DNA of 64,000 nucleotides from Diospyros lotus (lineage: Eukaryota > Streptophyta > Magnoliopsida > Ericales > Ebenaceae): contig NC_068352.1 in assembly GCF_014633365.1 (NCBI RefSeq), positions 3,898,393-3,962,392 of the forward strand, given 5' to 3'. Positions 23,481-35,424 of the stretch are shown here, one piece after another. Made by a program: the position numbers and the translations under genes. The notes under the pieces are model-generated. The model ran no database searches and was not told the origin of the DNA. It saw nothing but the letters and a program-made list of their open reading frames with translations. The first letter of the stretch is position 1. Every line of letters starts with the position of its first letter.

Positions 23481-23914
23481 TGGCGTAACCATATTTTTAT
23501 AATGATTATGAAAAACTAGAAAAAATACTCTATTTTCATAATATTTATGACATATCTGAAATACAGGGTAAATTAAAAAAATACAAAATTTTGATTTTGT
23601 TTCAATTTTATAATAAATAATTTCAATTTTTTAATTATATATAGAATTTTAGGATTAGTTTCGAATTTATAAAAGACGAATTGCAACCACTTGTAATTTG
23701 AACTATTTGTAGGAAGAATCCTATAATTTAAAAAGAACTCAATAGGTCACTCTAACTTAGTTTTATTGCTTTAGCACCCTCTGTTACAAACCTTTTCACT
23801 TATACTCTATTTAATGTAAAAGTCAAGATAATTAAAAGTTAATTAAGTTAAATTTAATTAAATAAAAACAAAAAAAAAAAATCTAAGTCAACATTTTAAA
23901 AAATATTATTTTTT
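23481..23914. other. Spacer between tandem units
   Basis: AT-rich with an A homopolymer near 23871. No gene is seen. Confidence 0.5.
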
Positions 23915-24417
23915 TGTTACTATTTATCATATATGTTTCTCATTTTCATTTCTGTGCAACTTAGTCTTAGGAACCAGAATCGACAAGCCACGTTGGAATG
24001 CCTAGAACACGTTAAAGTCTGGCCACAAAAAATTCACTGGCTTCAAATTCTTGAAGCATCACAAAATGAAAATGATCTCTTAGGAGACCTCCAATTTTGT
24101 AAAATTGTTGGAAGCCATTTGAAGCACTTTTTTATGTTAAAATTGAACACAAATGTGAGGTCTCATGCTTGTTATTTTCAACCACCAAGGGGTTTATCTT
24201 TCAAACTTTTGTGTCGTTGCGTCTTTTTTTTTTCTTTTTTTGTAATGTTGGCTTAGAGATTGACATAAAACCATGTCTTGAAGCGTAAGTTGTTGAAAAA
24301 CCAAGCATAACAATCGGGAAGGTTTTAGATAAATTGTTTGTATAATTTTCTAATTCACCTCCAAAATCCTCATCTTGAATGACAGAATAGATGACAGTAA
24401 CCTCAATTCAGAAAGGA

Positions 24418-24420
<3 letters not shown>

Positions 24421-24455
<35 letters not shown>
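24421..24455 (+). repeat. Poly(G) run of 35
   Basis: An uninterrupted G35. The corresponding place in unit 1 (near 21252) has only four G. Confidence 0.9.
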
Positions 24456-24456
<1 letters not shown>

Positions 24457-24546
24457 TCTGTCATATTTTAGCTCTCACCTCTATAGATGGTGGATGACTT
24501 CTCCTTCCTAGGTATGTTAAAAACACTACAATAACTTTTTGAATTC

Positions 24547-27500
24547 TGTCAATATCTGCTCTTGGATTTTTTCGCTAGTATAAGAAGTTCAAGAAAAAGT
24601 CCATTCAAAATGGATACAGATACAAAAATACTCAAAATTGTCAAAAGTTTCTTTTTATTTCTATATTTGCTCACTATCAATAGAAGCCATAATAAATATT
24701 ACAACATTCTTTACATCATCATCTCGGACTTACCACCCATACTTTTTCAAAATAAAATGGCATTTAAGACTATAAATACAAAATGAAACCCTCTATTCAT
24801 GCTCTCAAAATTACACTCATGGATCTTAAGGTTGGGACACGTCTGTACATATTTAACTGGGACTCACCCCAGATAAGTGTCTTTCATTTTCCTAGAATGA
24901 CAAAAGAAGCAAGGGTAAGCCACAAGACTCAGCAAGCATATAGCAAAGAGAACCATCAATAAATCGAAATATGAAGGCATGAATAACTTAGAGCCGAAGA
25001 AAAATCATTACCTGATATATAAACATCGACTAGGTTCATGCCTTTTATACTTGACAACATCCTCATAGAAACATTATTTTTTACTTTTTATTAAAACACA
25101 ATTTTCAAGGTGAGCCATAAGGCTCGACAAGTGTATAGAAACAACAGGAAATGGATACAACCAAACTTTTCCTAGACATCATGCATATCATGTCGTATAT
25201 GAAAACACACGCTAATCTCATATACATAAATGACACACAATCCATGCCATGTGGTTATACAACACGATACCCAGCCATAACATAATATTAATGCATAGAT
25301 GCACACATAGGGCTCTTAGGGCCCACATAAAATGCAGACACTGACACTCAAGAACCGATATACAAACATGTTAGCAACCAAGGACAGGCTACCAATTCAA
25401 CCACATAAGCCCAAGGCTCTCATATCACATCCATAGATATCATATCCATAACTGTCGTTATCATGTGCCACAGCACTCATAATCTCATAAATGTCACAAA
25501 TTGTTGTGGGTCTCAAACCCTCCAGTCTTAGGCATCACAAGATCCAGATGGTGTGGGCCTCCACCCACAATCTTACGCATCACAGGATCTAGATTCTATG
25601 GTCCTCCACCCCCAGTCTTACGCATCACAATTACAAGCTAATTTCCACTACCATTACCACCATACAATGCAACACATAAGGAATGTAATGGCTTTTGCAG
25701 TATTAACGTGATGGCAAGACCCCCATAAGCCAAGCATCAGGCCATGCTATGCCTATGTAGGACTTCACACACACGAATGCTCTAATGCATATGCTCGCCT
25801 AACATACACAAGTCAGCACTCACAGGCCAACCGTGTCATGCCAATGCTCACACTCCCAACACATACAAAGCATGACCCCCCAACAAACACAACCCATGAC
25901 TCAACATCATAATGCGAAGCAATATAGTAACACAATGCAATGCACGTAGCCATAAGCAATGTTATAACGAGAGATATTCACACACCTTCAATTTTTGCCC
26001 GTTAAGATTCTTGCCTATTTCTCACAATTCAACATTTAAATAGGTTCCACCATATCAATTAAGTGTAATTATTTGATAATATTGATAATTGGGTCAAGTT
26101 GGAAGTATTCGATTCTATAATTTAAGATTGAACGAATTTTAAGGAAAGAGAAATCTACAAATCAAGAATGCATTTTCAATGGAGCCCACAAGCTCAATAG
26201 TTTCCAAAATGGCTTAAATCCTATACCAAATCGAATCTTATCGAGTTGGGGTCGCAACAAAAAAAGCAAAACTTGATTTCGATATCAGGAAAAAAAAACT
26301 ATGGTTCAAAGAGTACAAGGTGCATTGTTTAAAAAAAAAAAAGGATTAGTCAACTAATGGAAGGTTTAGTCTACTAAAGCTTAGTCGACTATGGAAATTT
26401 TTAGTTGATTTTGGCTTAGTCGACTATTCAAATTGCTTAGTAGACTGGACTAAGGGATAGCACAAAAATTTGAGAAAATTGGCATCTGTTGAGTCGACTA
26501 AACCCTAAGATTAGTCGACTCGACGCACACAAAATGCACGAAATGGACCCAAAACACCCCAAAATGACTGCCACTAGCTTCCTAACCCACAAATGTCATT
26601 CCTTGAACAAAAAATAGGGTGAACAAACCCCAACAAGACCAACAACAAGACCCAACAAAAGTTTTGACATGACATACTATTTGAAGAAAATATACAACTG
26701 ATACCGAAAATAATTTTTAACAATGAGAGGCTGAAGAACCTTGAAGCCTTTCGACATCGCAATGGAAAAGAAGGAAAGCTTACACAATATAAAATAAAAA
26801 TGCAAGGAGAACTTGCCTATGATGATGCTTGGAAGAAGAAGCTTGCCCCCAAAAAACTAGAAATTCTCCCTCTTAAAGCTTCAATTTAAAAAAATAAAGA
26901 AAAGAATAAAAGAAGAAAAAGAAGAAGAAGGAGAAACTGTCGGGAACCAAAGAGAAGAAGAAGAAGATGAATGAAGAAGAGACAAAAGGGCATGGAGAGA
27001 AAAAGAGGGAGAAGTGGGTTGCTAACCACCACCTTTGAAATTTACCATTTTGCCCTTAACTTTGCCCACACACACACATAACATATAAGCCCCCTTTAGA
27101 CATTTCACATTTTCTTATTTCTTTCCCATTTTCTTTATCAAACCAATTATAAAATTTTCTTTTTTGCTCTCACATTTTTCATAAAGCATGCCCATTTTTG
27201 TCATTTGTCACATTTTTCATTTTCATTTAATTATAATGCCACCTTTTATACACATGGGCCCAAGCCCAAATCAGTGGCCCAATTAAATAAAATGACACAC
27301 TTCCATCTTAGGCCCCAAATAAAATAATACACACATATTTAATTTTTTATTTTATTTTAAGCCCAATGGCCTCAACCCAATTTATAAATGAATTTCAACT
27401 CTTCAATTCTATTGGGCCTTTTAACCCTTGGCCCAAACCCATTATCCACACAATCATTTTTTAACCATTCACCATACATTGATTCCAAAAATAATATTTT

Positions 27501-27625
27501 TATTAATTTAATTTTTTATAACACAAAATATTTTGACTTATTTAATTTGGACAATGCTTGAAATGCATCTCATCTAATAAGCTATATTTTTTATAAAATT
27601 CTAGACCCATTAATAGATCCTTACA
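24547..27625 (-). mobile_element. Gypsy-type solo LTR, 3.08 kb, minus orientation
   Basis: Read on the minus strand it starts TGTAAGGATC and ends ATATTGACA, flanked by a 5-bp target duplication AATTC (24542-24546 and 27626-27630). The pre-insertion sequence is preserved in unit 1 at 21340-21355. It holds no coding region. It shares a block (25708-25752) with the LTRs at 51631-51670 and 62079-62116, which places the three in related families. It also contains TAGTCGACTA-type repeats (26345-26522) and a short tandem repeat near 25500-25630. Confidence 0.85.
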
Positions 27626-27877
27626 AATTCTCTTCTAGTTTCCGATTGAACTAACTTAAATATCAAAATACTTACATAAGAAAAAACACCCTGCACCTGT
27701 TGACTAGCTTCTGTTTTGTAGGCTCTTGAAAACTTAAAAAGCTATTTTTACCTACAAATTGTATTGTTGTATTTCTGCAACAAAAATAAACAATGTGTGA
27801 TTGAATATTGTTATTATGATATCTTCATAATATTCTGCATGCCTTTTTGGATAACTTGTTTTTGTTGTCAATTTTTG

Positions 27878-27909
<32 letters not shown>

Positions 27910-27939
27910 TATGATAAGGTAGATATTTTGGGTCTTTAA

Positions 27940-27990
27940 CATGGTGATATGTGTCATTAAATGTGCCCATTTGGAAGCCATTGGTACCAA
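27940..27990 (+). promoter_or_regulatory. Conserved upstream block, copy 4 of 4
   Basis: GGTCTTTAACATGG, GTCATTAAATGTGCCC and ATTTGGAAGCC, upstream of peptide gene 2. Confidence 0.55.
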
Positions 27991-28116
27991 ATGTAGGCCA
28001 AAATCTCTCATTAATTCATCTTTCTTTCCCTTTTATTTGATTTATTATATATCTTTACCCCCTTAAATTAAACCATACCTAATTTTGACACTTGACTAAA
28101 GCTATTAAAGATGTAA

Positions 28117-28340
28117 GATTTCAACCTTATCACAAGATTAAAGGCGCAAGATTAATTTCTATCTTAACAATATCACGAAGATATATTTTGAAAATTTGTG
28201 ATGCCTTGTTAATAAATAGTCGGAGATTTCACCTTATCACAATATCAAACGTGCAAGGTTTCTAACTTAACTATAACAATATCACGAAGACATTTAAAGA
28301 ATATTTTGAAAATTTATGACACTTTGTTTATAAATAGCTG
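28117..28340 (+). repeat. 108-bp tandem duplication of the peptide gene 2 promoter
   Basis: Units start at 28117 and 28225. Each has GATTTCA(A)CCTTATCACAA, CAATATCACGAAGA, TTTTGAAAATTT and a TATA region. The upstream TATA is altered (TAATAAAT, 28210-28217); the downstream one (28329-28336) is canonical. Unit 1 has a single copy (about 21838-21955). Confidence 0.8.
28329..28336 (+). promoter_or_regulatory. TATA box of peptide gene 2
   Basis: TATAAATA, 96 bases before the ATG at 28425. Confidence 0.75.
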
Positions 28341-28424
28341 GAGACTAGGTGAATCCAAAGACAGACAAATCAAAATCACTCAAAAAAACTCTTGATTCAT
28401 CATATCTTTTGGCAAGGGCTCACG

Positions 28425-28800
28425 ATGAAGTCATGTGCAATCCTAGCGTGTATGTTGTTTTTAGTGGCATTTGCAGCTCCGTTGGAGTTAGATGTTGCTA
28501 AAGACTTGAATCGGCGGGATCATGATATTGGTGACTCCATCTTTGACGGGCCTAATCGTATTGTTTCTTCTAATCCCTCTTTCCATTTTATTCCTTGAAT
28601 ATTTAAGTTACTATATATATATATATATATATTGAATACTAATTCGATGTTTAATTAAATGACAATTTTTTTACTAAGCAACTTGCCCGAAGCAATGTCC
28701 ACCAAAACAATATTGTTGTATATGTAATGCTTATTTTAGGCCACCAAAGTGTACCCAGTGCTGCAACAACCCACCACCTGCTGGGCCAAATGAAAATTGA
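28425..28800 (+). CDS. Small secreted 8-cysteine peptide, member 2
   Basis: Exon 1 is 28425-28557 and exon 2 is 28679-28800, giving 84 residues with a 121-base phase-1 intron. It is a tandem duplicate of member 1 with the same signal peptide, RR-containing propeptide and cysteine spacing. Changes in the mature part include N to K after CPP, V to I in CCxC, and FNPRPAG to NNPPPAG near the end. The CAG acceptor used in member 1 is CAA here, so splicing must use the AAG three bases upstream, adding one threonine before the first cysteine and keeping frame. The downstream AATAAA is mutated. All cysteines and the frame are intact, so it is probably functional. Confidence 0.85.
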
Positions 28801-28899
28801 ATAGTTGATGGCTTGTAATTTTCTCAATAATGGGGATGAGATGGAAAATGAAAAAAACAATTGTACCTCAACATGCTAAGAGAGTATTATTTTTAACTT

Positions 28900-29520
28900 A
28901 TTAGTGTTTGTTTTTAGAATTAAGGGCGTTGTGTCCAATAAAATGAGCTCAAACACGAAAGAATAAAGCCTAAAGGGATCACCAGGAGACCTTTCTGAAA
29001 AGGCAATCCTTGATGGACCCTCTAGGGAGTTCTCCCAAGTAATCTCGGGAGATCTTCTAAGGACTTTTCTTGGGTAACGCTGAGAGACCCTCATGAGAAT
29101 TCCCTTGAAAGACCCTAGAAGACACTTTTTGGAAACCTCTCCCTAATATCCTTGGGAGGCCTTTCTGGGAGTCTTTCCTAGGTCTCAAAGACGTGGTCTC
29201 CAAGGGACCTTTTGAATCCTAAACTGATAAGAGTATGTTCAACTCACCTCCTATGTCTTTACTTGAAAATTCAAAATAGACAATGTTAAAAGATATGGAT
29301 ATTTTTTTCACTTGTCAACTTTAGTCTATTCTACTCAAATTATATTTTTACTGTTTCTACATATTCTTCGAGTAAAACTAATTTAAGTATCGCAGAACTT
29401 GCACAAGAGACACTTCTCTCATAATTGTCTTTTGTTTTGCAACCTCTGGATAGTAAAGGCTCAAGACAACCACTCCCGCATTATTATTGTATTTTGACAT
29501 TAACAAAGGAGGGTGTTCAA
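28900..29520. repeat. Dispersed repeat, unit 2 equivalent of 22519-23200
   Basis: Same block order as unit 1, for example GTGTCCAATAAAATGA, GGGATCACCA and CTTGCACAAGAGAC. Confidence 0.55.
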
Positions 29521-29875
29521 AAGACGATAAAATTATTGAGCCACACTATAAAACTTTAGAATAGGGTAATTGAGCAAATTTTATTGAAGGAAATCGTGTT
29601 ATTTAAAAACCAAGTTAATTTTGTCCCAAATATATCAACAATGGGAGTATTTATTTATTAATACTATATGGTTGTCGATATTGTACTAGATTTGTTACTG
29701 AAATGGTACGATACTAAATAACATTTCAAATATATTGCTATATAGTAGTTTAGTAATATAGGTTATAAAAATATATATAAATTATAATAAAATCTCATAG
29801 TTTTATGATATCAAATGCCTTTTTAAATTATGCAAATATATTTGATAAAAGACATCCCAACATGCTTTTAAACCC

Positions 29876-30282
29876 TCACTAAATGATGTAACATTTAATA
29901 CATCATATTCAAACGTGTTCAGTACCCAAACATTAGAAGGGAAAGGACAAAATGGTTAATTAGAGCTCAATGATGGATTTCACTATTTTGACTAGCCTCG
30001 TTATTTTGTAGGTTATGTTGTTAAATGTATCCACTTTATTTGAGAGCTAAATTTGGATTATGGTTTTTTCCAAAATTTGGATGTATCTTAATTATTTTGG
30101 GTTTAGTTATATATTTCATCTATGTTATAAGATTGTGATCTAGACTATGTTATTTTAGTTACCTTCTTTAAATTTTATTGAGAAAGTTATGATGAGGTGG
30201 TAAAGATGGAATTTTGAAAAATTTTAAGTCTAAGTGTAATTAACAAAAAATTCCAAAATCCAATGTAGTAACATGACTAAAG
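29876..30282. other. AT-rich stretch after the tandem duplication
   Basis: No gene is seen. Confidence 0.45.
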
Positions 30283-30486
30283 AGTGGAGTGCTACAATAT
30301 CGAATGAAGATATCTACTATTATTGCGAATAATGTTACAACTAATGAGACCATGATAACTATTTTGAAAGAAAAACTTTCAACAATATCACTTTTGTTAG
30401 AGGAGAAAATAATTCATATTTATTGTTGTGTGTATATCTTGAATTTAATTGTTAAAATGCATAATCAAATACACAAATTAATCAAA
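30283..30486 (+). pseudogene. hAT transposase fragment
   Basis: The frame reads KISTIIANNVTTNETMI, then LKEKL, then IIHIYCCVYILNLIVK. This matches the pattern of plant hAT (Ac-like) transposases around the TxDNAxxN and HxRCxAHILNLIV motifs, with the second motif degenerate. It is short, with no flanking domains, so a relic. Confidence 0.6.
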
Positions 30487-30639
30487 TATTCGCATACAAA
30501 TAAATGTATAATCAAATACATAAATTAATTAAATATTTATATACAAACAAATGTATAATCAAATACATAAATTAATCAAAATATAATTAACACCTAATAC
30601 TTCAATATATACAAAATTTATATAAAATACATAAATAAA

Positions 30640-31333
30640 AATTACAAACCTAGATTGAAGAGGATGTCGCTGGATGCTGGAGGAGAGAGTCGTCGTTGTT
30701 GCTGGAGCCGTCGCCGCTGTCGCTATTGGTAGCCGGAGCTAGTTCTTCTCCGGTGCGATTGCGCTGTTTCTCCTCATCAGATCTGGTTCTTCTTCCTCGT
30801 CACAGCTACGCTACTTCTTTTTGCCGGATCTGGTTTTTCTTCCTCATCGCAGCCGCTCATTATCATTATTTCTCCTACGTACACTCTCTTTCTCTCTCTT
30901 TCTCTTTCTCCCACACATACTTTCTCTCTCAAACCTACCACTCTCTCTGTCAAATTGTCGCCCCTCCACCGCCGCGAGCAGCGTTTGTAGTCCGTCGCCT
31001 CCTACAACAAGCGCCATCCGCTATGCCACTCCCTCTACCGCTAGTACTGCCTATCCCGGTCGTCCCTTCCACTAGCTACAAACGGTCGCCCCCCCCACAC
31101 CGCCTCTTAGACCACCATCGCCCCTCTTCCAGCCACTCGCAGCCTCTTGCCCTCACCTATCGTCGTCTCTCTTGCCCCTCTCACAGCCATCGCACCTGTT
31201 GGGCCCCTCACTCGCCGTCACCCATTTCTTCCTCTCCCTACTGCTATCGCATTTGTCGTTTCGCCCATTCGCTGTCGATGGAGTGGGTGGGTGGGTCTGT
31301 GAGAGAGAGGTAGTGAGTGAAGGCGATGGGTCG
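30640..31333. other. GC/CT-rich block before the right copy of the duplication
   Basis: Many CTC, TCG and CCG triplets on the plus strand. The 205-codon frame (30696-31313) is Ser/Pro/Leu-rich and shows no recognisable domain, though an unknown protein cannot be excluded. In the left copy this sequence would lie before position 1. Confidence 0.35.
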
Positions 31334-31480
31334 AGCTATGTGTATATGCATATATGTGTGCATGTGTATATGTATGTATGTGTTTGGGGGCGACGACGAC
31401 GGCAAGGCTAGGCCGAGAGAGGGTAACGACGGAGGGAGGGGCGACAATAGACGATGGGGTGACAAGGGGGCTGGCGATGG

Positions 31481-31728
31481 CGTGGGTAGGTGGGTGGGTC
31501 TATAAGAGAGGGAGAGAGAGAGAGAGAGAGGCAGTAAGTGTTGGCCGGGAATAAGAACAAAGAGGAAGTGGGTGGGTGGGTCTGTGAGAGAGAGAATGAG
31601 AGAGGGAGAAAGAGATGCAATGAGTGTTGGGAGGGAAGAAGAATAGAAAGAAAATGGGTGGGTCTATGAGAAAGAGAATGAGAGAGAGAGAGAGAGAGTG
31701 AAAGGCAATGAGTGTTGGGCGAGAACTT
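31481..31728. repeat. GA-rich minisatellite (right copy)
   Basis: Same as 148-395. One further related GGGTGGGTCTGTGAGAGAGAG lies upstream at about 31287. Confidence 0.8.
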
Positions 31729-32522
31729 AAATGTATCTCATTCATTGATAGATATTCAAAATTAACCTCAGCCATTGATATAAAATGTGTCTTTGATACA
31801 TTTCAGACATTTCAAAAATCCTTTTACCTTACGGATATTATATTTTAAAATATGATTTGTCAAAAAGAATAATTGATTAGGTGAGAAGAAATATTCCCTT
31901 TTCTTTTCTTCGTGTAATTGACAAGTGACACTATATTTACTATCAAAACTTACAAAAACGTGGTAATTATTTTTTTATAAGGAAAATATTGCTATATGAG
32001 TAACATTTTGATCTTTTTCTATATTCTATATATTTATTGTTCTCTAAATACAACAATAGAATTTAGATGCCGAAGAATTCTCTTCAAGCCGTTAGAACTC
32101 TACAAGAAAAAAAAAAATGATTAGAGAATGTGAGGAATTCTCTACATAAACAGTTTGATACTTAAGTCAGATTTTCATATTCAAAAAAGTTAATAGAGTT
32201 TTGTTTTAGTAGAAATGACTTACATTTGTGGAATGTGGAATAAAGATTCACATAGTTAGAGGAGTTGGGGGATTGTTGATAACCGTATCCTAATATTCTG
32301 AAATAGACTGAATTTGAATTTCTATATATGTCTTATCTTTTGTGTAATTCTTGAAAGAATTTTTAAAGATGTCTTTTTGTGCTTTTGGTTTTGAAAATAC
32401 CCTACTAAACTCCTTTCACATGAGTCTTTCAAGACTCTCCTAAGGACCTCTCAGTCGAGAATGTCTCCTAGAGCCTTTTCACGTGATATTTTATTCTTAT
32501 ACTTTATCTTTTAACGTTTAGA

Positions 32523-34173
32523 CTTGTTCTTCGTGGGCTTTATTATTGGGTCAATATATATTCACTAGGCGAATCATTTTGCCTAAGTCTTTTTCCCTTA
32601 GGGTCTCCTTTTGGGTTTTTTTCAGGACTTCCTTCTAAGTCTTCCAACTTTATTTGACCAGATCTTGATCCAGATACACATCAATATTTATTGTCAAAAA
32701 TATTTCTACCTCTCTGTACAATAATTGTCAAGAAGTACTGTTGCTTCTCCTATAATTAGTAATAGATCATATATTTAATATAACAATAGTAATGAAAAAC
32801 AAAATTAAAAAATTAATAATACATAACAAGAAAGGTATAAAAAGAATAATTCAAAATAAACTGATGAGAGTTGATAGCCAAACTGTTGACTTATATAAAG
32901 TGCTATCATACATTATTCAATTCTTAGAAACAAAATTTGATATCTAACATAAGAATTAAAAGATCATATGTTTAAATGAATGATCATCTTATAGAATCTT
33001 CTGGGTAGTATCTACAATCACGTGACTATGTCAACTAAACAATATTCAATGTCATAAAACATTTACTAAGTAGAGTAATTAAGCCTAAGGGGGGTTATGG
33101 GTTGTTCATGAACAGGAACATGAATGAATTCCTCAAATTAAGGTAGAGGAAGACCATGCACGAAGCAAAATTAGCAAATGCTTACAAGGTTTTGTGATCA
33201 TGTGATCGTCAAAACGTTCCCATTCAAGTCAGAGCTTAAACAAACAGAACATTGGATTGACCTTCTATATAAGATTTTAATATCTTTTGAAGACTTGCAA
33301 CCTTGTTTTATTGTCAAGTCTTTCCATGTGACACTTTTGAGTTTGTCATTTGTGAGCTTCATGATTGGGTTAATATATATTCACTGAACAGATCCTTTTG
33401 CCTTAAGTCTTTTTTCTTTAGAGCCTCTTTCTGGGTTTTTTTCAGGATTACCTTCCAAGTCTCCCACTAAATTTATTTGACTGGAACTTGATTCACATAT
33501 ATACACATCAATATTTATTGTCAAAAATATCTCTACCTCGGTACAATAATTAATTGTCAACAACTGTTGCTTCTCCTATAATTAGTAACAGATCATATAT
33601 TTAATAAAATAATAGTAATGAAAAAAAAAATTAAAAAAATGATAATGCATAACAAGAACGGTATAAAAAGAATAATTTAAAATAAACTCATGAGAGTTGA
33701 TAGCCAAACTGTTGACTAATATAAAGTGCTATCATACATTAATTAATTCTTAGAAACAAAATTTGATATCTAAAATAAGAACTAAAAGATCATGGCAAAA
33801 TGGTGATTTTAAATGAATGATCATCTTAGAATCTTCTGGGTAGTATCTACTACAATCACGTAATTATGTGAACTAAACAACACTCAATGTTATAAACTAA
33901 CCATATCACTAAAATCATCATTGATTTTAATATCTTTGGAAGAACATGAACATGAACATGAACACGAACACGAACATGAATGAATTCCTGAAATTAGGGA
34001 AGAGGAAGACCATGCACGAAGCATATTCGCAAATGGTTACAATTAATACGAGGTTTTGTGATCATGTGAGTGATCGTCAAAACGTTCCCAGTCAAGTCAG
34101 AGCTTAAACAAACAGAACATTGGATTGACTTTCTATATAAGATTTTAATATCCTTCAAAGACTTGCAACGTTA
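32523..34173. repeat. Tandem duplication upstream of the HMA-like gene (right copy)
   Basis: Counterpart of 1190-2840. Confidence 0.85.
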
Positions 34174-34268
34174 ATGTTTATTGCCAAAGTCAACCAAAGT
34201 CAAATGATCATGAACTGGCATACCCATTAAATGAATCTTTAATCCCCACCCCCTCGCGGGCCCTAACT

Positions 34269-34276
34269 TATAAATG
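34269..34276 (+). promoter_or_regulatory. TATA box of the HMA-like gene (right copy)
   Basis: Counterpart of 2936-2943. Confidence 0.6.
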
Positions 34277-34354
34277 GAGCCTACTTCTCCTCCTCCTACT
34301 TTCATTGTCACATATCAATCACTTCACAGATCATCTATACTTTGTTACTTTACA

Positions 34355-35002
34355 ATGATCAGAGCCGGCCAAGACAAGAAGGTATTGTGTCTCTCGTTCA
34401 TTCTAATATTAGGTATGCTTGAGGGTTTGACTCGAATTTGTGGGACGAGGCCCAATTGATCATACAAAATTTGGTTTGATTCTACTTTACTGTTGGGTCA
34501 GTTCTAGATCTAGATTTACCTTTGGCTTAATTCCGTATAACATTCGAACCCACAAACAACCCTAAGGAGAGAAGGATGCATTGCTTCTCCTCCTATTTGA
34601 AGTCAAAATACTCAATTTTTTTTTGTTAATATCACTTCATTATATACAATTTCTAACATGTATGGGGTTTGATGGAGCAGCAAAGGATTGTTATCAAGTT
34701 AACGATGAAGTCCCCAAAGGATCGGTCAAAGGCCATGACGATTGCAACAAAAGCGGCTGGTAATTGATCAAGATCATATTAAGATTAAGACCCTGGTGAA
34801 ATGGTGTTTGCTTAATTAATAGTCTTGCGTTGCTATAGTTTCAGGTAATGTGTCGGTCAAATTTGAAGGGGAAGAGAAGGATAAACTGGTGGTGATTGGG
34901 AATCGAGTTGACCACACCGCCCTAATGAAATTGCTCAGGAAAAAAGTCGACCGCCACGCATCCTTGGAAGAAGTGAAAGAAGTGGAAGACATCCCTGCTT
35001 AA
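34355..35002 (+). CDS. Small HMA-domain protein, 3 exons, right copy
   Basis: Exons are 34355-34381, 34681-34759 and 34845-35002, encoding 87 residues. It is identical in structure to the left copy; residue 29 is Thr here and Met there (ACG versus ATG). Metal-binding cysteines are again absent (S20, D23). A frame of another phase over exon 2 is a shadow. This is likely the allele of the same locus. Cytosolic, judging by the lack of a signal peptide or membrane segment. Small HMA proteins of this type can be targets of pathogen effectors, but nothing here shows that. Confidence 0.8.
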
Positions 35003-35424
35003 TTAGGAATGAACATTAGCTTTCTACTTGTGATCGAATAAGTATGTAGGTTCCATTGTTCGAATTTGGCTTGTTAACTATCTTTGGGATATGTCTCTTT
35101 CAATCACAGAAAAAAAAAAAAAAAAAAAATCTTATCGTTACTAGAAAAATTCATCATACCGAAACTTATAGATGAAATGATGATAAATTAAGAATATCAT
35201 ATATTTGGTGTTGAGAAAATAAATTATTTATGATACATATGCGTTAGATATTATCTTCATCAATTTGCAAGAGTCTCACATTCAATTACCACCCGAAGAA
35301 TAACCATCATTTGCTTGTATTTCAAGAATTGATTGCTCTTAAATGTCCCTAAACTTGGACCTTATAATATAAAAAACAGTTTATCTCTTATTAATGTAAA
35401 ACATGACCCTATGCTCATTAGAGA

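Larger units (their letters stand above)
23915..29875. repeat. Tandem duplication unit 2 (peptide gene 2), interrupted by a solo LTR
   Basis: Collinear with unit 1 apart from the LTR at 24547-27625. Net length is about 2.9 kb. Confidence 0.85.

Noticed and set aside
19479..28800. Calling the peptide genes Bowman-Birk or potato type II inhibitors
   Set aside because: Only the CCxC and PPxC pieces are reminiscent. The loop is one residue longer than the Bowman-Birk loop and the overall cysteine plan fits neither family.
30696..31313. 205-codon Ser/Pro-rich frame
   Set aside because: Composition follows CT-rich repeats, with open frames in other phases at the same place and no recognisable domain. 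Kept only as a low-confidence block.
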